Origin: Candidatus Choladousia intestinigallinarum
Lineage (GTDB): Bacteria; Bacillota; Clostridia; Lachnospirales; Lachnospiraceae
DNA length: 33,749 nt
NCBI GenBank assembly: GCA_018712605.1
Contig: DVGR01000107.1
Location: forward strand, 1 to 33,749
Reading direction: 5' to 3'
Part shown: one piece after another, positions 17,215-24,792 of the stretch
Layout of the letters: each line of letters opens with the position of its first letter
Numbering within the stretch: position 1 is the stretch's first letter
Made by a program: the position numbers and the translations under genes
The notes under the pieces: model-generated
Databases searched by the model: none
The model's input: the letters and a program-made list of their open reading frames with translations, nothing else
Told to the model about the DNA's origin: nothing

Positions 17215-18921
17215 ATGAAAATCGGGATAATATCTATAAATATGTACTCAAAAGGGCTGAACTTCGCATGCCCCCTGCACACGTATGCTTTTCAGCAATT
17301 TTTATCAATGAACGGATTTGACTCCACTGTAATCGACTACAAGCCCGTCTACTACGACAATTTTGATTTAAGAGATCCATATCATCATTATGTCCGGCGT
17401 TTTGAGAAGTACTCATCGGCCAAGGCCTACACCCCGGAAGAAAAAGAAATTCTCGATCGAAAATTAAATGAAGTGCAAAAGAAGCGGGATTCCTGGGAAC
17501 CCCTGCAGGAAGAGCGGGCAATCCGCTATGACAAATTTGAAAATTTTATTCAGACACGGTATACAAAGACAGACATCTGCTATGATTCCGATCTTCTGGA
17601 GGTCTGGGATCCCGGCTTCGACTGCTACATCTGCGCCACGGACGTGATCTGGAAGAACCAGCCGCACTGCGGATATGACCGTGGGTATTTCCTTGGCAGC
17701 AAATGCATGGAAAACAAATGGAAAATCTCCTACGCGGCCAGCCGGGGGTTCGATCTGGCTCAAACGGAGGATGAGCACCGCAAATTTTTCGAGTATATGA
17801 AGGACATTGACTATATTTCGGTCCGCGAAAAAAGCCTGAAAGAATATATTGAGCAGAATACAGACCGCAAGGCTCAGGTGGTCCTGGATCCCGTTCTCCT
17901 GCACACCCGGGATTTTTATGACGATATCGCCGTAAAGCCAAAGGAAGAGCATTACATGTTTCTTTATTACGTGATGGAAAAAGCCGCAGATACCATCCAA
18001 CAGGCCGTCAGCTACGCCAGGGAGCATCACCTGAAAATCATTGAGGTCACGGACCTTCCGCTGAAAAACGGACGGTTAAGCCAGTATACCGACGTGGAAC
18101 ACGAGCTTCACCTTGACATGGGGATTGAAGAATGGCTGGGCTATATCGCCCATGCCGACTGTGTGTTTACGAATTCTTTTCACGCCTGCTGCTTCTGCAT
18201 CCTCTTTGAAAAAGAGTTCTTCGTAGGCCACCGCAACGGAGATAAGGTCTCCAACGTCCTGGACGCCTTCGGCCTCTCAGACAGAAAGATCTCTTTGAAA
18301 ACTGATTTATCTCAGTTGGAAGGCAAGACTATCGATTACGGTTCCGTGCGCACTCTTCTGGAGCAGCGCCGTGAGGAGTCCAAAAGCTTTATTTTAAACG
18401 CTCTCAGGGAAATTGATGGGAAAAGGAAGGAAGAGAAAGATTATTCTGACCGTAAAAAGGATCTCACCTACAAAGTTTTATATAACAGCCAGATTAAATC
18501 CAAATCTCTCCTTCTAAATTATGACACTGAGGAAGGGATCCTGAAGCATTTTGCTTCCGGCACATGGGAGTATTGGCCAAATAACGCTTCGTACAAAAAC
18601 GATGGTTCTTCCCGCCTGCTGAAAAACGGCTTTGCCTCAAAAAACCACCAGTTCAAAGGATGGCAGCTGCGCATCCAAATTGATAACCGATGGTTTTGGT
18701 ATATGAACGACGGCTCCCTCTGCCTGAAAGAAACTTACAACAAGAAAACCGATTCTGTCGGCATCCGTGTCTTTCAGGATGAGGAAGCAATTCCCTACAT
18801 CCCGGTGAACCGTATCGCCGCTATAGTGGCTAGGGCTGTGTGGGAAACACCTATTTTTATAAAAGTAAAAAGGAAACTTCTTTCGGAGCTTTATAAAATC
18901 CGTAAAAAAATTTCCTCTTAG
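17215..18921 (+). CDS. Polysaccharide pyruvyltransferase family protein with extra C-terminal domain
   Basis: A 568-residue protein. Residues 1 to about 370 match the polysaccharide pyruvyltransferase family (CsaB/WcaK type): N-terminal MKIGIISI, the segment DIDYISVREKSLKEYI, VVLDPVLL, and VFTNSFHA (TNSFHA at 319-324). Family members add ketal pyruvate from PEP to surface sugars, on the cytoplasmic side. A lysine-rich linker (about 385-430) leads to a second domain rich in Trp, Tyr and Asn (about 440-530) with TWEYWPNNASYKNDGSS and RWFWYMNDGSL, which I do not recognise. AGGAGG six bases before ATG 17215 sets the start. It stands alone, with no glycan-cluster genes around it, so acceptor and role are unknown. 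Confidence 0.8.
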   Translation: MKIGIISINMYSKGLNFACPLHTYAFQQFLSMNGFDSTVIDYKPVYYDNFDLRDPYHHYVRRFEKYSSAKAYTPEEKEILDRKLNEVQKKRDSWEPLQEERAIRYDKFENFIQTRYTKTDICYDSDLLEVWDPGFDCYICATDVIWKNQPHCGYDRGYFLGSKCMENKWKISYAASRGFDLAQTEDEHRKFFEYMKDIDYISVREKSLKEYIEQNTDRKAQVVLDPVLLHTRDFYDDIAVKPKEEHYMFLYYVMEKAADTIQQAVSYAREHHLKIIEVTDLPLKNGRLSQYTDVEHELHLDMGIEEWLGYIAHADCVFTNSFHACCFCILFEKEFFVGHRNGDKVSNVLDAFGLSDRKISLKTDLSQLEGKTIDYGSVRTLLEQRREESKSFILNALREIDGKRKEEKDYSDRKKDLTYKVLYNSQIKSKSLLLNYDTEEGILKHFASGTWEYWPNNASYKNDGSSRLLKNGFASKNHQFKGWQLRIQIDNRWFWYMNDGSLCLKETYNKKTDSVGIRVFQDEEAIPYIPVNRIAAIVARAVWETPIFIKVKRKLLSELYKIRKKISS

Positions 18922-18934
18922 ATTTTCGAAACAT

Positions 18935-19474
18935 TCAGATTTTTATGCCGGCAGCCAGGAGGCTCCTTTTCAGGGCTTTCGCAGCAAAAAAAGCCGCAGT
19001 CACAGACAACACATCTTTCATCAAATATGGTGCGGATACAAGAAGAAAAGATTGTAAAATATCTGCTCCTGTTACTGCCGCATACTGGAAAATGCCCAGT
19101 ATATGGCACAGAATAAGTCCGGCGCTCCTGCTGGTACTCCTGAGGAAAAATGATTTTTTCCTTGGTGTACCGCAGCCTGCGGCCAAAAAAAGGAAGCCCC
19201 AGAGAAAGCCGCCTGTTGGGCCCGCCAAACTTCCGATGCCGCCCTGGAATCCAGCAAAGACCGGAAGCCCCGCCGCTCCCAAAAGGAGATAAATAAACAC
19301 GGACATCAGGCCATCCTTCCATCCTAAAGAAAATCCAACCAGGGCTACCGCAAAAGTTTGCATCGTAACTGGCACTCCAGACGGCATAGGAATCTGGATT
19401 TGAGAAAGCACTGTCAGCAGAGCCGCGAACAAACCAGTGAATGAGATGCGGGTTAAAGATGTTTTTTCATTCAT
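18935..19474 (-). CDS. bioY: Biotin transporter BioY (ECF substrate-binding subunit)
   Basis: Membrane S component that captures biotin for an ECF transporter, whose shared EcfA/EcfT energising subunits are not in this window. The 179-residue protein has about six hydrophobic segments, the early QIQIPMPSGVPVTMQTFAV, LLGAAGLPVFAGFQGG and the BioY signature GPTGGFLWGF. Length is normal. AGGAAGG upstream of ATG 19474 supports the start. It lies 50 bases after the MATE gene and is probably co-transcribed with it; I saw no BirA operator. Its stop faces that of the pyruvyltransferase gene, 13 bases apart, with no strong terminator between. Confidence 0.9.
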   Translation of the reverse strand: MNEKTSLTRISFTGLFAALLTVLSQIQIPMPSGVPVTMQTFAVALVGFSLGWKDGLMSVFIYLLLGAAGLPVFAGFQGGIGSLAGPTGGFLWGFLFLAAGCGTPRKKSFFLRSTSRSAGLILCHILGIFQYAAVTGADILQSFLLVSAPYLMKDVLSVTAAFFAAKALKRSLLAAGIKI

Positions 19475-19524
19475 TTTCTTTTCCTTCCTGTACTGCTTTT
19501 CAATGTTTCACCATACAAAATATA

Positions 19525-20922
19525 TCAGCCTTTCCTAAGCGCCTCTGCCAGCTCTTCTCTTTCCATGCTGCGCACCAGGCGCTTTTTCACCTTAAAAAAG
19601 CAGAAAAGATGAGCGGCCGAAGTGAGAATCCAGGAAACGGGATACGACAGGTACAGCACTGTAAGGCTTCTGAAGGCGGAAAACACAGTGGCGATCCAGA
19701 CGATTCGCAGCAGGCAGGAACCCACAAGGGAGACCACCATGGGAAGCACCGATTCTCCCATGCCTCTCAGCTCCCCGGAAATCACCTCCATGAGCCCGCA
19801 CAGAAAGTACGTGGTGGCAATCACGGACATTCGCTTCATTCCCTGGGCAATGGCCGCCTCATTTCCCGGAAGGTATATTTTTAAAAGGCTGGGGCCAAAA
19901 TGCCAGACCCCCAATCCCAGCACCAATCCGGTCACCGTCACCATGAGGGCACAGTTTAAAAACACCCGGCTGATTCTTTCATATTTCCTTCCGCCTACGT
20001 TCTGGCTGGTAAAGGTCTGGGCGGACTGGTAGAAGGAATTCATGGCATTGTAGACAAAGCCTTCTACATTGGATGAGGCGGAGCTCCCCGCCACCGCCAG
20101 CTCTCCAAAGCTATTGATGGAAGACTGGATCATTACATTTGAAAAGGAGAAGATGGTTGACTGAATGCCTGCCGGAAGTCCCACCCGCAGAATGCGAAAC
20201 AATTTTGACCTGGAAATACGGATTTTTTTCCACTCCATGGAGATAGACGGGTCTATCTTAGTCAGATGCCGCAGGGTCAGAACTGCCGACACCGCCTGGG
20301 AGGCCACCGTGGCTATGGCCACTCCCGCCACATCCATGGAAAACACGATCACCAGAAGCAGATCCAGCAATACATTGATCACGCCAGCCGCCGTGAGGTA
20401 ATACAGGGGATGCTTCGTATCTCCCAGAGAGCGGAGAATGGCGCTGCCGAAATTGTAGGCGGCCATGGCAGGCACCCCCAGAAAATATATTTTCAGATAG
20501 AGAGCCGCCTGCTCAAGAATTTTTCCCGGGGTGTCCATCCACCTAAGAAGCAGGGGACTCAGACTCAGCCCCAGAACCGCAAAGATCACGCCGCCCAGAA
20601 GGCTGATGGCTACAGCAGTATGTATGGTCTCTTTTACCTGGCCCGGCTTGCCTGCCCCGAAATAAAATCCCGTGGCCACGGCCGCTCCCACGGAGAGCCC
20701 TACCAATAGATTTACCAGAAGGTTTATCAGGGAGCCCGTGGATCCCACTGCCGCCAAGGCATTGCTTCCCACATACCGTCCCACCACTATAATATCCGTG
20801 GCGTTAAATAAGAGCTGCAGGATTCCCGAAAGCATAATGGGAATCGTAAATTTAAAAATCTTACCGGCCAGGGGACCGTGAAGCATATCTATGGTTTCTT
20901 CTTTTTTATTCTCGCTGCTCAT
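19525..20922 (-). CDS. MATE-family efflux transporter
   Basis: A 465-residue, 12-helix membrane protein of the multidrug and toxic compound extrusion family. It starts LHGPLAGKIFKFTIPIML and carries LFNATDIIVVGRYVG, AVGSTGSLINLL and the duplicated half beginning VGLPAGIQSTIFSFSNVMIQ, typical of clostridial MATE proteins, which export drugs or metabolites in exchange for Na+ or H+. Substrate cannot be read from sequence. GGAAGG about eight bases before ATG 20922 sets the start. It has its own promoter, divergent from the ABC-F gene, and bioY follows downstream. Confidence 0.93.
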   Translation of the reverse strand: MSSENKKEETIDMLHGPLAGKIFKFTIPIMLSGILQLLFNATDIIVVGRYVGSNALAAVGSTGSLINLLVNLLVGLSVGAAVATGFYFGAGKPGQVKETIHTAVAISLLGGVIFAVLGLSLSPLLLRWMDTPGKILEQAALYLKIYFLGVPAMAAYNFGSAILRSLGDTKHPLYYLTAAGVINVLLDLLLVIVFSMDVAGVAIATVASQAVSAVLTLRHLTKIDPSISMEWKKIRISRSKLFRILRVGLPAGIQSTIFSFSNVMIQSSINSFGELAVAGSSASSNVEGFVYNAMNSFYQSAQTFTSQNVGGRKYERISRVFLNCALMVTVTGLVLGLGVWHFGPSLLKIYLPGNEAAIAQGMKRMSVIATTYFLCGLMEVISGELRGMGESVLPMVVSLVGSCLLRIVWIATVFSAFRSLTVLYLSYPVSWILTSAAHLFCFFKVKKRLVRSMEREELAEALRKG

Positions 20923-21038
20923 TTGACAACCCTTCCCTTTTCTTCAGCAGACACTTCAGGAATGCCGCCGGTATTCTTGCCGGAAGGCGCCGGAGGCTCA
21001 TCTGAAATGCATAACGATTCTCTTTCACATAATTTCCG

Positions 21039-21067
21039 AGTATAGCACCTTGCATTTCACTTCACAA
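21039..21067 (-). promoter_or_regulatory. MATE-bioY promoter
   Basis: TTGTGA at 21062-21067, a 17-base spacer, and TATACT at 21039-21044 on the minus strand, giving a leader of about 110 bases. It is back to back with the ABC-F promoter. Confidence 0.6.
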
Positions 21068-21099
21068 GAGGGTTTTTTACGTATTTCCTGCGGAAACTC

Positions 21100-21127
21100 T
21101 TGCATTTTTCAAGTTTTTCGGTAAAAT
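21100..21127 (+). promoter_or_regulatory. ABC-F gene promoter
   Basis: TTGCAT at 21100-21105, a 16-base spacer, and TAAAAT at 21122-21127, predicting a start near 21134 and a leader of about 75 bases. Confidence 0.5.
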
Positions 21128-21147
21128 AAGGAAGGTACTAATTAAGG

Positions 21148-21187
21148 AAGCGGCCAACCGGACAAAATCCGGCTGGCTGCCGCTTTT
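21148..21187 (+). promoter_or_regulatory. Strong hairpin in the ABC-F leader, possible attenuator
   Basis: AAGCGGC (21148-21154) pairs with GCCGCTT (21179-21185); an inner CCGG/CCGG stem with a CCA/TGG step extends it around an ACAAAAT loop. It ends in four T before the ribosome site GAGG. It fills most of the short leader and could terminate transcription or mask translation until relieved. The structure is seen; the regulation is inferred. Confidence 0.55.
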
Positions 21188-21208
21188 AAAGGAAAATGAG
21201 GTTAACAG

Positions 21209-22846
21209 ATGATCAGTGCAAATAATGTGACTTTACGAATTGGAAAAAAGGCTCTGTTTGAAGACGTAAATATCAAATTTACGGAAGGAAACTGCTATGG
21301 TCTGATCGGCGCAAATGGAGCGGGGAAATCCACATTTCTGAAGATCCTTTCCGGCAGGCTGGAGACTACCAAAGGAGACGTCACCATTACTCCCGGGCAG
21401 CGTCTTTCTGTACTGGAGCAGGATCACTTCAAATATGATGAGTTCCCTGTGCTGGACACCGTCATCATGGGAAACCAGAGACTTTATGACATCATGAAAG
21501 AAAAGGATGCCATTTACGCCAAAGAAGACTTTACGGAGGAAGACGGCATCCGTGCCAGTGAGCTGGAGGGAGAATTTGCCGAGATGAACGGCTGGGAGGC
21601 AGAGTCCGATGCCGCCACTTTATTAAACGGTCTGGGAATCGATCCCTCTCTTCACTATATGATGATGAAGGATCTGGGCGGAAATGAAAAGGTGAAAGTT
21701 CTTCTCGCCAGAGCCCTTTTTGGCAATCCGGATATTCTTCTGCTGGACGAGCCTACCAACCACCTGGATCTGGACGCCATTAACTGGCTGGAGGAATTCT
21801 TAATTGACTTTGAAAACACCGTGATCGTGGTATCCCACGACCGCTATTTCCTCAATAAGGTATGTACCCACATTGCGGATATCGATTATGGAAAAATCCA
21901 GCTTTACGCCGGAAACTATGATTTCTGGTATGAATCCAGCCAGCTTCTCATCAAGCAGATGAAGGAAGCCAATAAGAAGAAGGAGGAAAAGATCAAGGAG
22001 CTGCAGGAGTTTATCTCCCGTTTCTCGGCCAACGCCTCCAAATCTAAGCAGGCTACTTCCAGAAAAAAAGCCCTGGAAAAAATCCAGCTTGACGAAATCA
22101 AGCCTTCCAGCCGGAAATATCCCTACATCGACTTCCGGCCTAACCGTGAAATCGGAAACGAAGTGCTGATGGTGGAAAATCTCTCCAAGACCATTGACGG
22201 TGTTAAGATTCTGGACGGTCTCACCTTCACCCTTGGACATAACGACAAGGTAGCTCTGGTGGGCGGCAACGAGCAGGCAAAATCCGTCTTCTTTAAAATC
22301 CTTATGGGCGAGATGGAGCCGGACGAGGGTACCTTCAAGTGGGGCGTAACTACCTCCAGGGCATATTTCCCCAAGGATAATGCTTCAGAGTTTGACAGCG
22401 ATCTTACCATTGTGGACTGGCTCACTCAGTTCTCAGAGATCAAAGACGCCACCTACGTGCGGGGCTTCCTGGGACGGATGCTCTTTGCCGGAGACGACGG
22501 CGTGAAAAAACTCCATGTGCTTTCCGGAGGCGAGCGTGTCCGCTGTCTTCTCTCAAAGATGATGATCTCCGGCGCCAACATCCTGCTTCTGGATGAGCCC
22601 ACCGACCATCTGGATATGGAAGCCATCACTGCGCTGAACAACGGGCTTATAAAATTCCCCGGCGTTCTTCTCTTCTCATCCAGAGACCACCAGATCGTGC
22701 AGACCACGGCCAACCGGATCATGGAAATCCTGCCAAACGGAAAGCTGATTGATAAAATCACTTCTTATGACGAATATCTCGAAAGCGATGAGATGGCCAG
22801 AAAGCGCCAGGTTTACACCGCAGAAGGAAAGCCGGAGGACAATTAA
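21209..22846 (+). CDS. ABC-F family ATPase (YbiT-like)
   Basis: A soluble 545-residue protein with two ABC nucleotide-binding domains and no membrane segments, the form of translation factors that act at the ribosomal E site, some giving antibiotic resistance. Domain 1 has Walker A GANGAGKS (34-41), an altered signature LGGNE (156-160) and LLLDEPTNHLDL. A charged linker rich in Lys and Glu (about 250-290) follows. Domain 2 has a degenerate Walker A, GGNEQAKS (352-359), a normal LSGGE (438-442), LLLDEPTDHLD and FSSRDHQ in place of the usual SHDR switch. I believe these changes are typical of this clostridial subgroup. GAGG seven bases before ATG 21209 fixes the start. Confidence 0.92.
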   Translation: MISANNVTLRIGKKALFEDVNIKFTEGNCYGLIGANGAGKSTFLKILSGRLETTKGDVTITPGQRLSVLEQDHFKYDEFPVLDTVIMGNQRLYDIMKEKDAIYAKEDFTEEDGIRASELEGEFAEMNGWEAESDAATLLNGLGIDPSLHYMMMKDLGGNEKVKVLLARALFGNPDILLLDEPTNHLDLDAINWLEEFLIDFENTVIVVSHDRYFLNKVCTHIADIDYGKIQLYAGNYDFWYESSQLLIKQMKEANKKKEEKIKELQEFISRFSANASKSKQATSRKKALEKIQLDEIKPSSRKYPYIDFRPNREIGNEVLMVENLSKTIDGVKILDGLTFTLGHNDKVALVGGNEQAKSVFFKILMGEMEPDEGTFKWGVTTSRAYFPKDNASEFDSDLTIVDWLTQFSEIKDATYVRGFLGRMLFAGDDGVKKLHVLSGGERVRCLLSKMMISGANILLLDEPTDHLDMEAITALNNGLIKFPGVLLFSSRDHQIVQTTANRIMEILPNGKLIDKITSYDEYLESDEMARKRQVYTAEGKPEDN

Positions 22847-22858
22847 CCTCCGGCTTTT
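22829..22858 (+). terminator. ABC-F terminator, spanning the stop codon
   Basis: AAGCCGGAGG and its perfect complement flank an 8-base loop that contains the TAA stop, followed by a T-run. On the opposite strand it ends in only three T, so it may also weakly stop the converging SPFH cluster. Confidence 0.9.
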
Positions 22859-22898
22859 CCTATACAGATTCTCGTCTCTGCCTCTTTTCTCTCTCTTC

Positions 22899-23690
22899 TC
22901 AGAAGGAGCCTCCCCGTCCGCCGGCTCTCCCGCCGTCGGAAGTGGTGTGGGTGCTGCTTCCTCCCCCTCGAGAGGATTCCCGCTCAATTCTCCGGCTGGT
23001 AACAGTCCGGTACAAAAAGAGGTCCCTTGCGCCTGTGACCTGGAAGCTGCCCTCCCGGATGTACTGGTGAGCTCTTTTGGCATAGCCTACGCTTTTTAGC
23101 TGGCCTATGAGCACAGCCAGGACTATACCTCCCACCACCAGCCCTGACGCCAGGCAGATCACGACCCGAAGCCACAGAGGCATAGGCCTTTTATACGTAT
23201 GGTTCGTATCGTAGGGCTGTCCTTCCCCGGCCTCTTTCATAAAATCCCCTGAGAGCTTTCCAAAGGTCTCAAAAGCTTTCTCATACTCTCCCTCTGACAG
23301 GTAAGGTACGATTTCCTCTTCCAGAATTCCAAGGCCGTAATCCGTAAAAATCTCGATTCCTTCCCCTCTGGTGGAGATATGCCACTTCCGTTCTCCCATG
23401 CTGACCATCAGAAGAATTCCCGAACGTTCCTCTCCCACTCCATACCCGTTCTGGTAATAATAATCGTCCGTAAAGTCCTGAATGCTTTTTCCCTGGCAGG
23501 AGTTTACTGTAACGACTCCTATATCGCAGCCGTACTTCTGCCTGATCTCCCGGAACTGTACCCTCAGCCTCTGCTCCTGTTCTTCCGTAAGAAGATCCGC
23601 CTGATCTTTTACCATCTCTCCCTGGGCGAAGGCTCTGGTTCCAATTCCTAGCAGCAGCAAAAACAGCAGTAAAATCTTAAATTTTTTCAT
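22899..23690 (-). CDS. TPM-domain membrane protein (YdjH/YgcG-like)
   Basis: A 263-residue protein: signal peptide (1-22), a TPM domain (about 25-155) with DQADLLTEEQEQRLR, GCDIGVVTV and the YGVGEERSGILLMV segment, a membrane helix (about 172-196), and a short cytoplasmic tail ending in glycine/serine-rich SRGGGSSTHTT then GGRAGGRGGSF. TPM domains occur in photosystem-repair and membrane-stress proteins; their activity is unclear. ATG 23690 has GGGAGG six bases upstream; an in-frame ATG at 23732 would put 14 odd residues ahead of the signal peptide. Last of three genes, 13 bases after its neighbour. Confidence 0.85.
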   Translation of the reverse strand: MKKFKILLLFLLLLGIGTRAFAQGEMVKDQADLLTEEQEQRLRVQFREIRQKYGCDIGVVTVNSCQGKSIQDFTDDYYYQNGYGVGEERSGILLMVSMGERKWHISTRGEGIEIFTDYGLGILEEEIVPYLSEGEYEKAFETFGKLSGDFMKEAGEGQPYDTNHTYKRPMPLWLRVVICLASGLVVGGIVLAVLIGQLKSVGYAKRAHQYIREGSFQVTGARDLFLYRTVTSRRIERESSRGGGSSTHTTSDGGRAGGRGGSF

Positions 23691-23703
23691 TTTCTCCCTC
23701 CCG

Positions 23704-24780
23704 TCAGAACAGCATGGCAACCAGTCCCGCAAGGACCGCTCCCAGAAGGAAACCGGCCAGGCCTGCCGCAGCCGCCTTTCCTTTATCTGCAGGGAGATCC
23801 CCTACAAATTTCCCCGTCTGTCCGTTCATGGCAAAGGTATAAAGCTTCCCTTTATAGGCGGTGTGGAGAATCCATACCGGAAGCAGTGCGTATGTAATCT
23901 TTCCCCGGTCCAGACGTATGTCCGTATGCCACGGCTCACAGATCTCATATCCGTGAATCGTATCTAAAAAGGCCCTCTCAGTGCTTTCCCTGATCCGCTC
24001 ATTGGCTCTCTGGGCGCATTCTTCCGCTCCCAGATCATAACGGTCCGCCAGATAACCGGCCAGATAGCCGCTCTGGAACTCCACAGCCTCCTGGTACCTG
24101 AAAGGCTCGATGGACTCCATCAGATCATCCGCCATTTTTTGAGACCCGTCTACAGGCACGGCGTCAAAGGCAATCTTTCCGCTGCGGCTTACCAGGTAAT
24201 GGGATGTCTCCGTATATTCTCTGTCACCCCGTCTCCATATGCGGATCCTGGTCCCTCGGCATCGGATATCCGCCTGGGCGTCACAGTCATACAGCCAGAA
24301 GGGCACATAGACCCCCTTCAGTTCCTGCAGCTTATTTTCCGTCTTAAAAGCCTTGGGCAAAAGAAACTTTCCCCTCAGATGCCCCTTCATTTTCTGCACA
24401 GCCATTTCCTTATCCATTTTGAAGGGAATCACCAGATCCGGCTTCAAGGCTCCCGAAAGCTTTTTCTTTATAATCACTGGATTGTCACAGTAAGGGCATC
24501 GAGAGGCCGCCATACTCTCGTCTCCCAGGATCTCCCCGCCGCAGGACTCACAGATGTAGGAAACCAGGCCCTCCGATCCGGCGAATTCCTCCCGGGAGCG
24601 CTCTACCGTCTCTTCCTCCCAGGAGGGAGTCCTGTCTTCCCCGGCTTCCTGGGAAAACTCTTTTAATGTGTCCGCCTCGAATTCCGTATCACAGTAGGGA
24701 CATTTCAGCTTCTGGCTGGCGATGTCAAAAGCGATGGCGCCTCCGCAGCAGGGACACTTATATTCCAAAATCTCGGACAT
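23704..24780 (-). CDS. Zinc-ribbon membrane-anchored protein (YdjG-like)
   Basis: A 358-residue protein with two zinc ribbons at the N-terminus, Cys9/Cys12 with Cys27/Cys30 and then CESC with CPYC (about 77-97), a central beta-rich region with VPFWLYDCDAQADIRCRGTR, and one C-terminal membrane helix of about 20 residues. Such proteins are often misnamed PriA or TFIIB-like because of the ribbons, but no helicase motif is present. Start ATG 24780 has GAGG nine bases upstream and lies 12 bases after the SPFH gene's stop. The middle gene of the cluster, it probably anchors the complex in the membrane. Confidence 0.8.
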   Translation of the reverse strand: MSEILEYKCPCCGGAIAFDIASQKLKCPYCDTEFEADTLKEFSQEAGEDRTPSWEEETVERSREEFAGSEGLVSYICESCGGEILGDESMAASRCPYCDNPVIIKKKLSGALKPDLVIPFKMDKEMAVQKMKGHLRGKFLLPKAFKTENKLQELKGVYVPFWLYDCDAQADIRCRGTRIRIWRRGDREYTETSHYLVSRSGKIAFDAVPVDGSQKMADDLMESIEPFRYQEAVEFQSGYLAGYLADRYDLGAEECAQRANERIRESTERAFLDTIHGYEICEPWHTDIRLDRGKITYALLPVWILHTAYKGKLYTFAMNGQTGKFVGDLPADKGKAAAAGLAGFLLGAVLAGLVAMLF

Positions 24781-24792
24781 CTCTCAGCACCT

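Noticed and set aside
18918-19322. Second open frame inside bioY suggesting a frameshift
   Set aside because: The 179-residue bioY frame is complete with the signature motif and normal length; the other frame has no ribosome site.
20964-20997. GC-rich hairpin in the MATE leader
   Set aside because: An 8-bp stem with a mismatch, an 18-base loop and no T-run; too weak to call regulatory.
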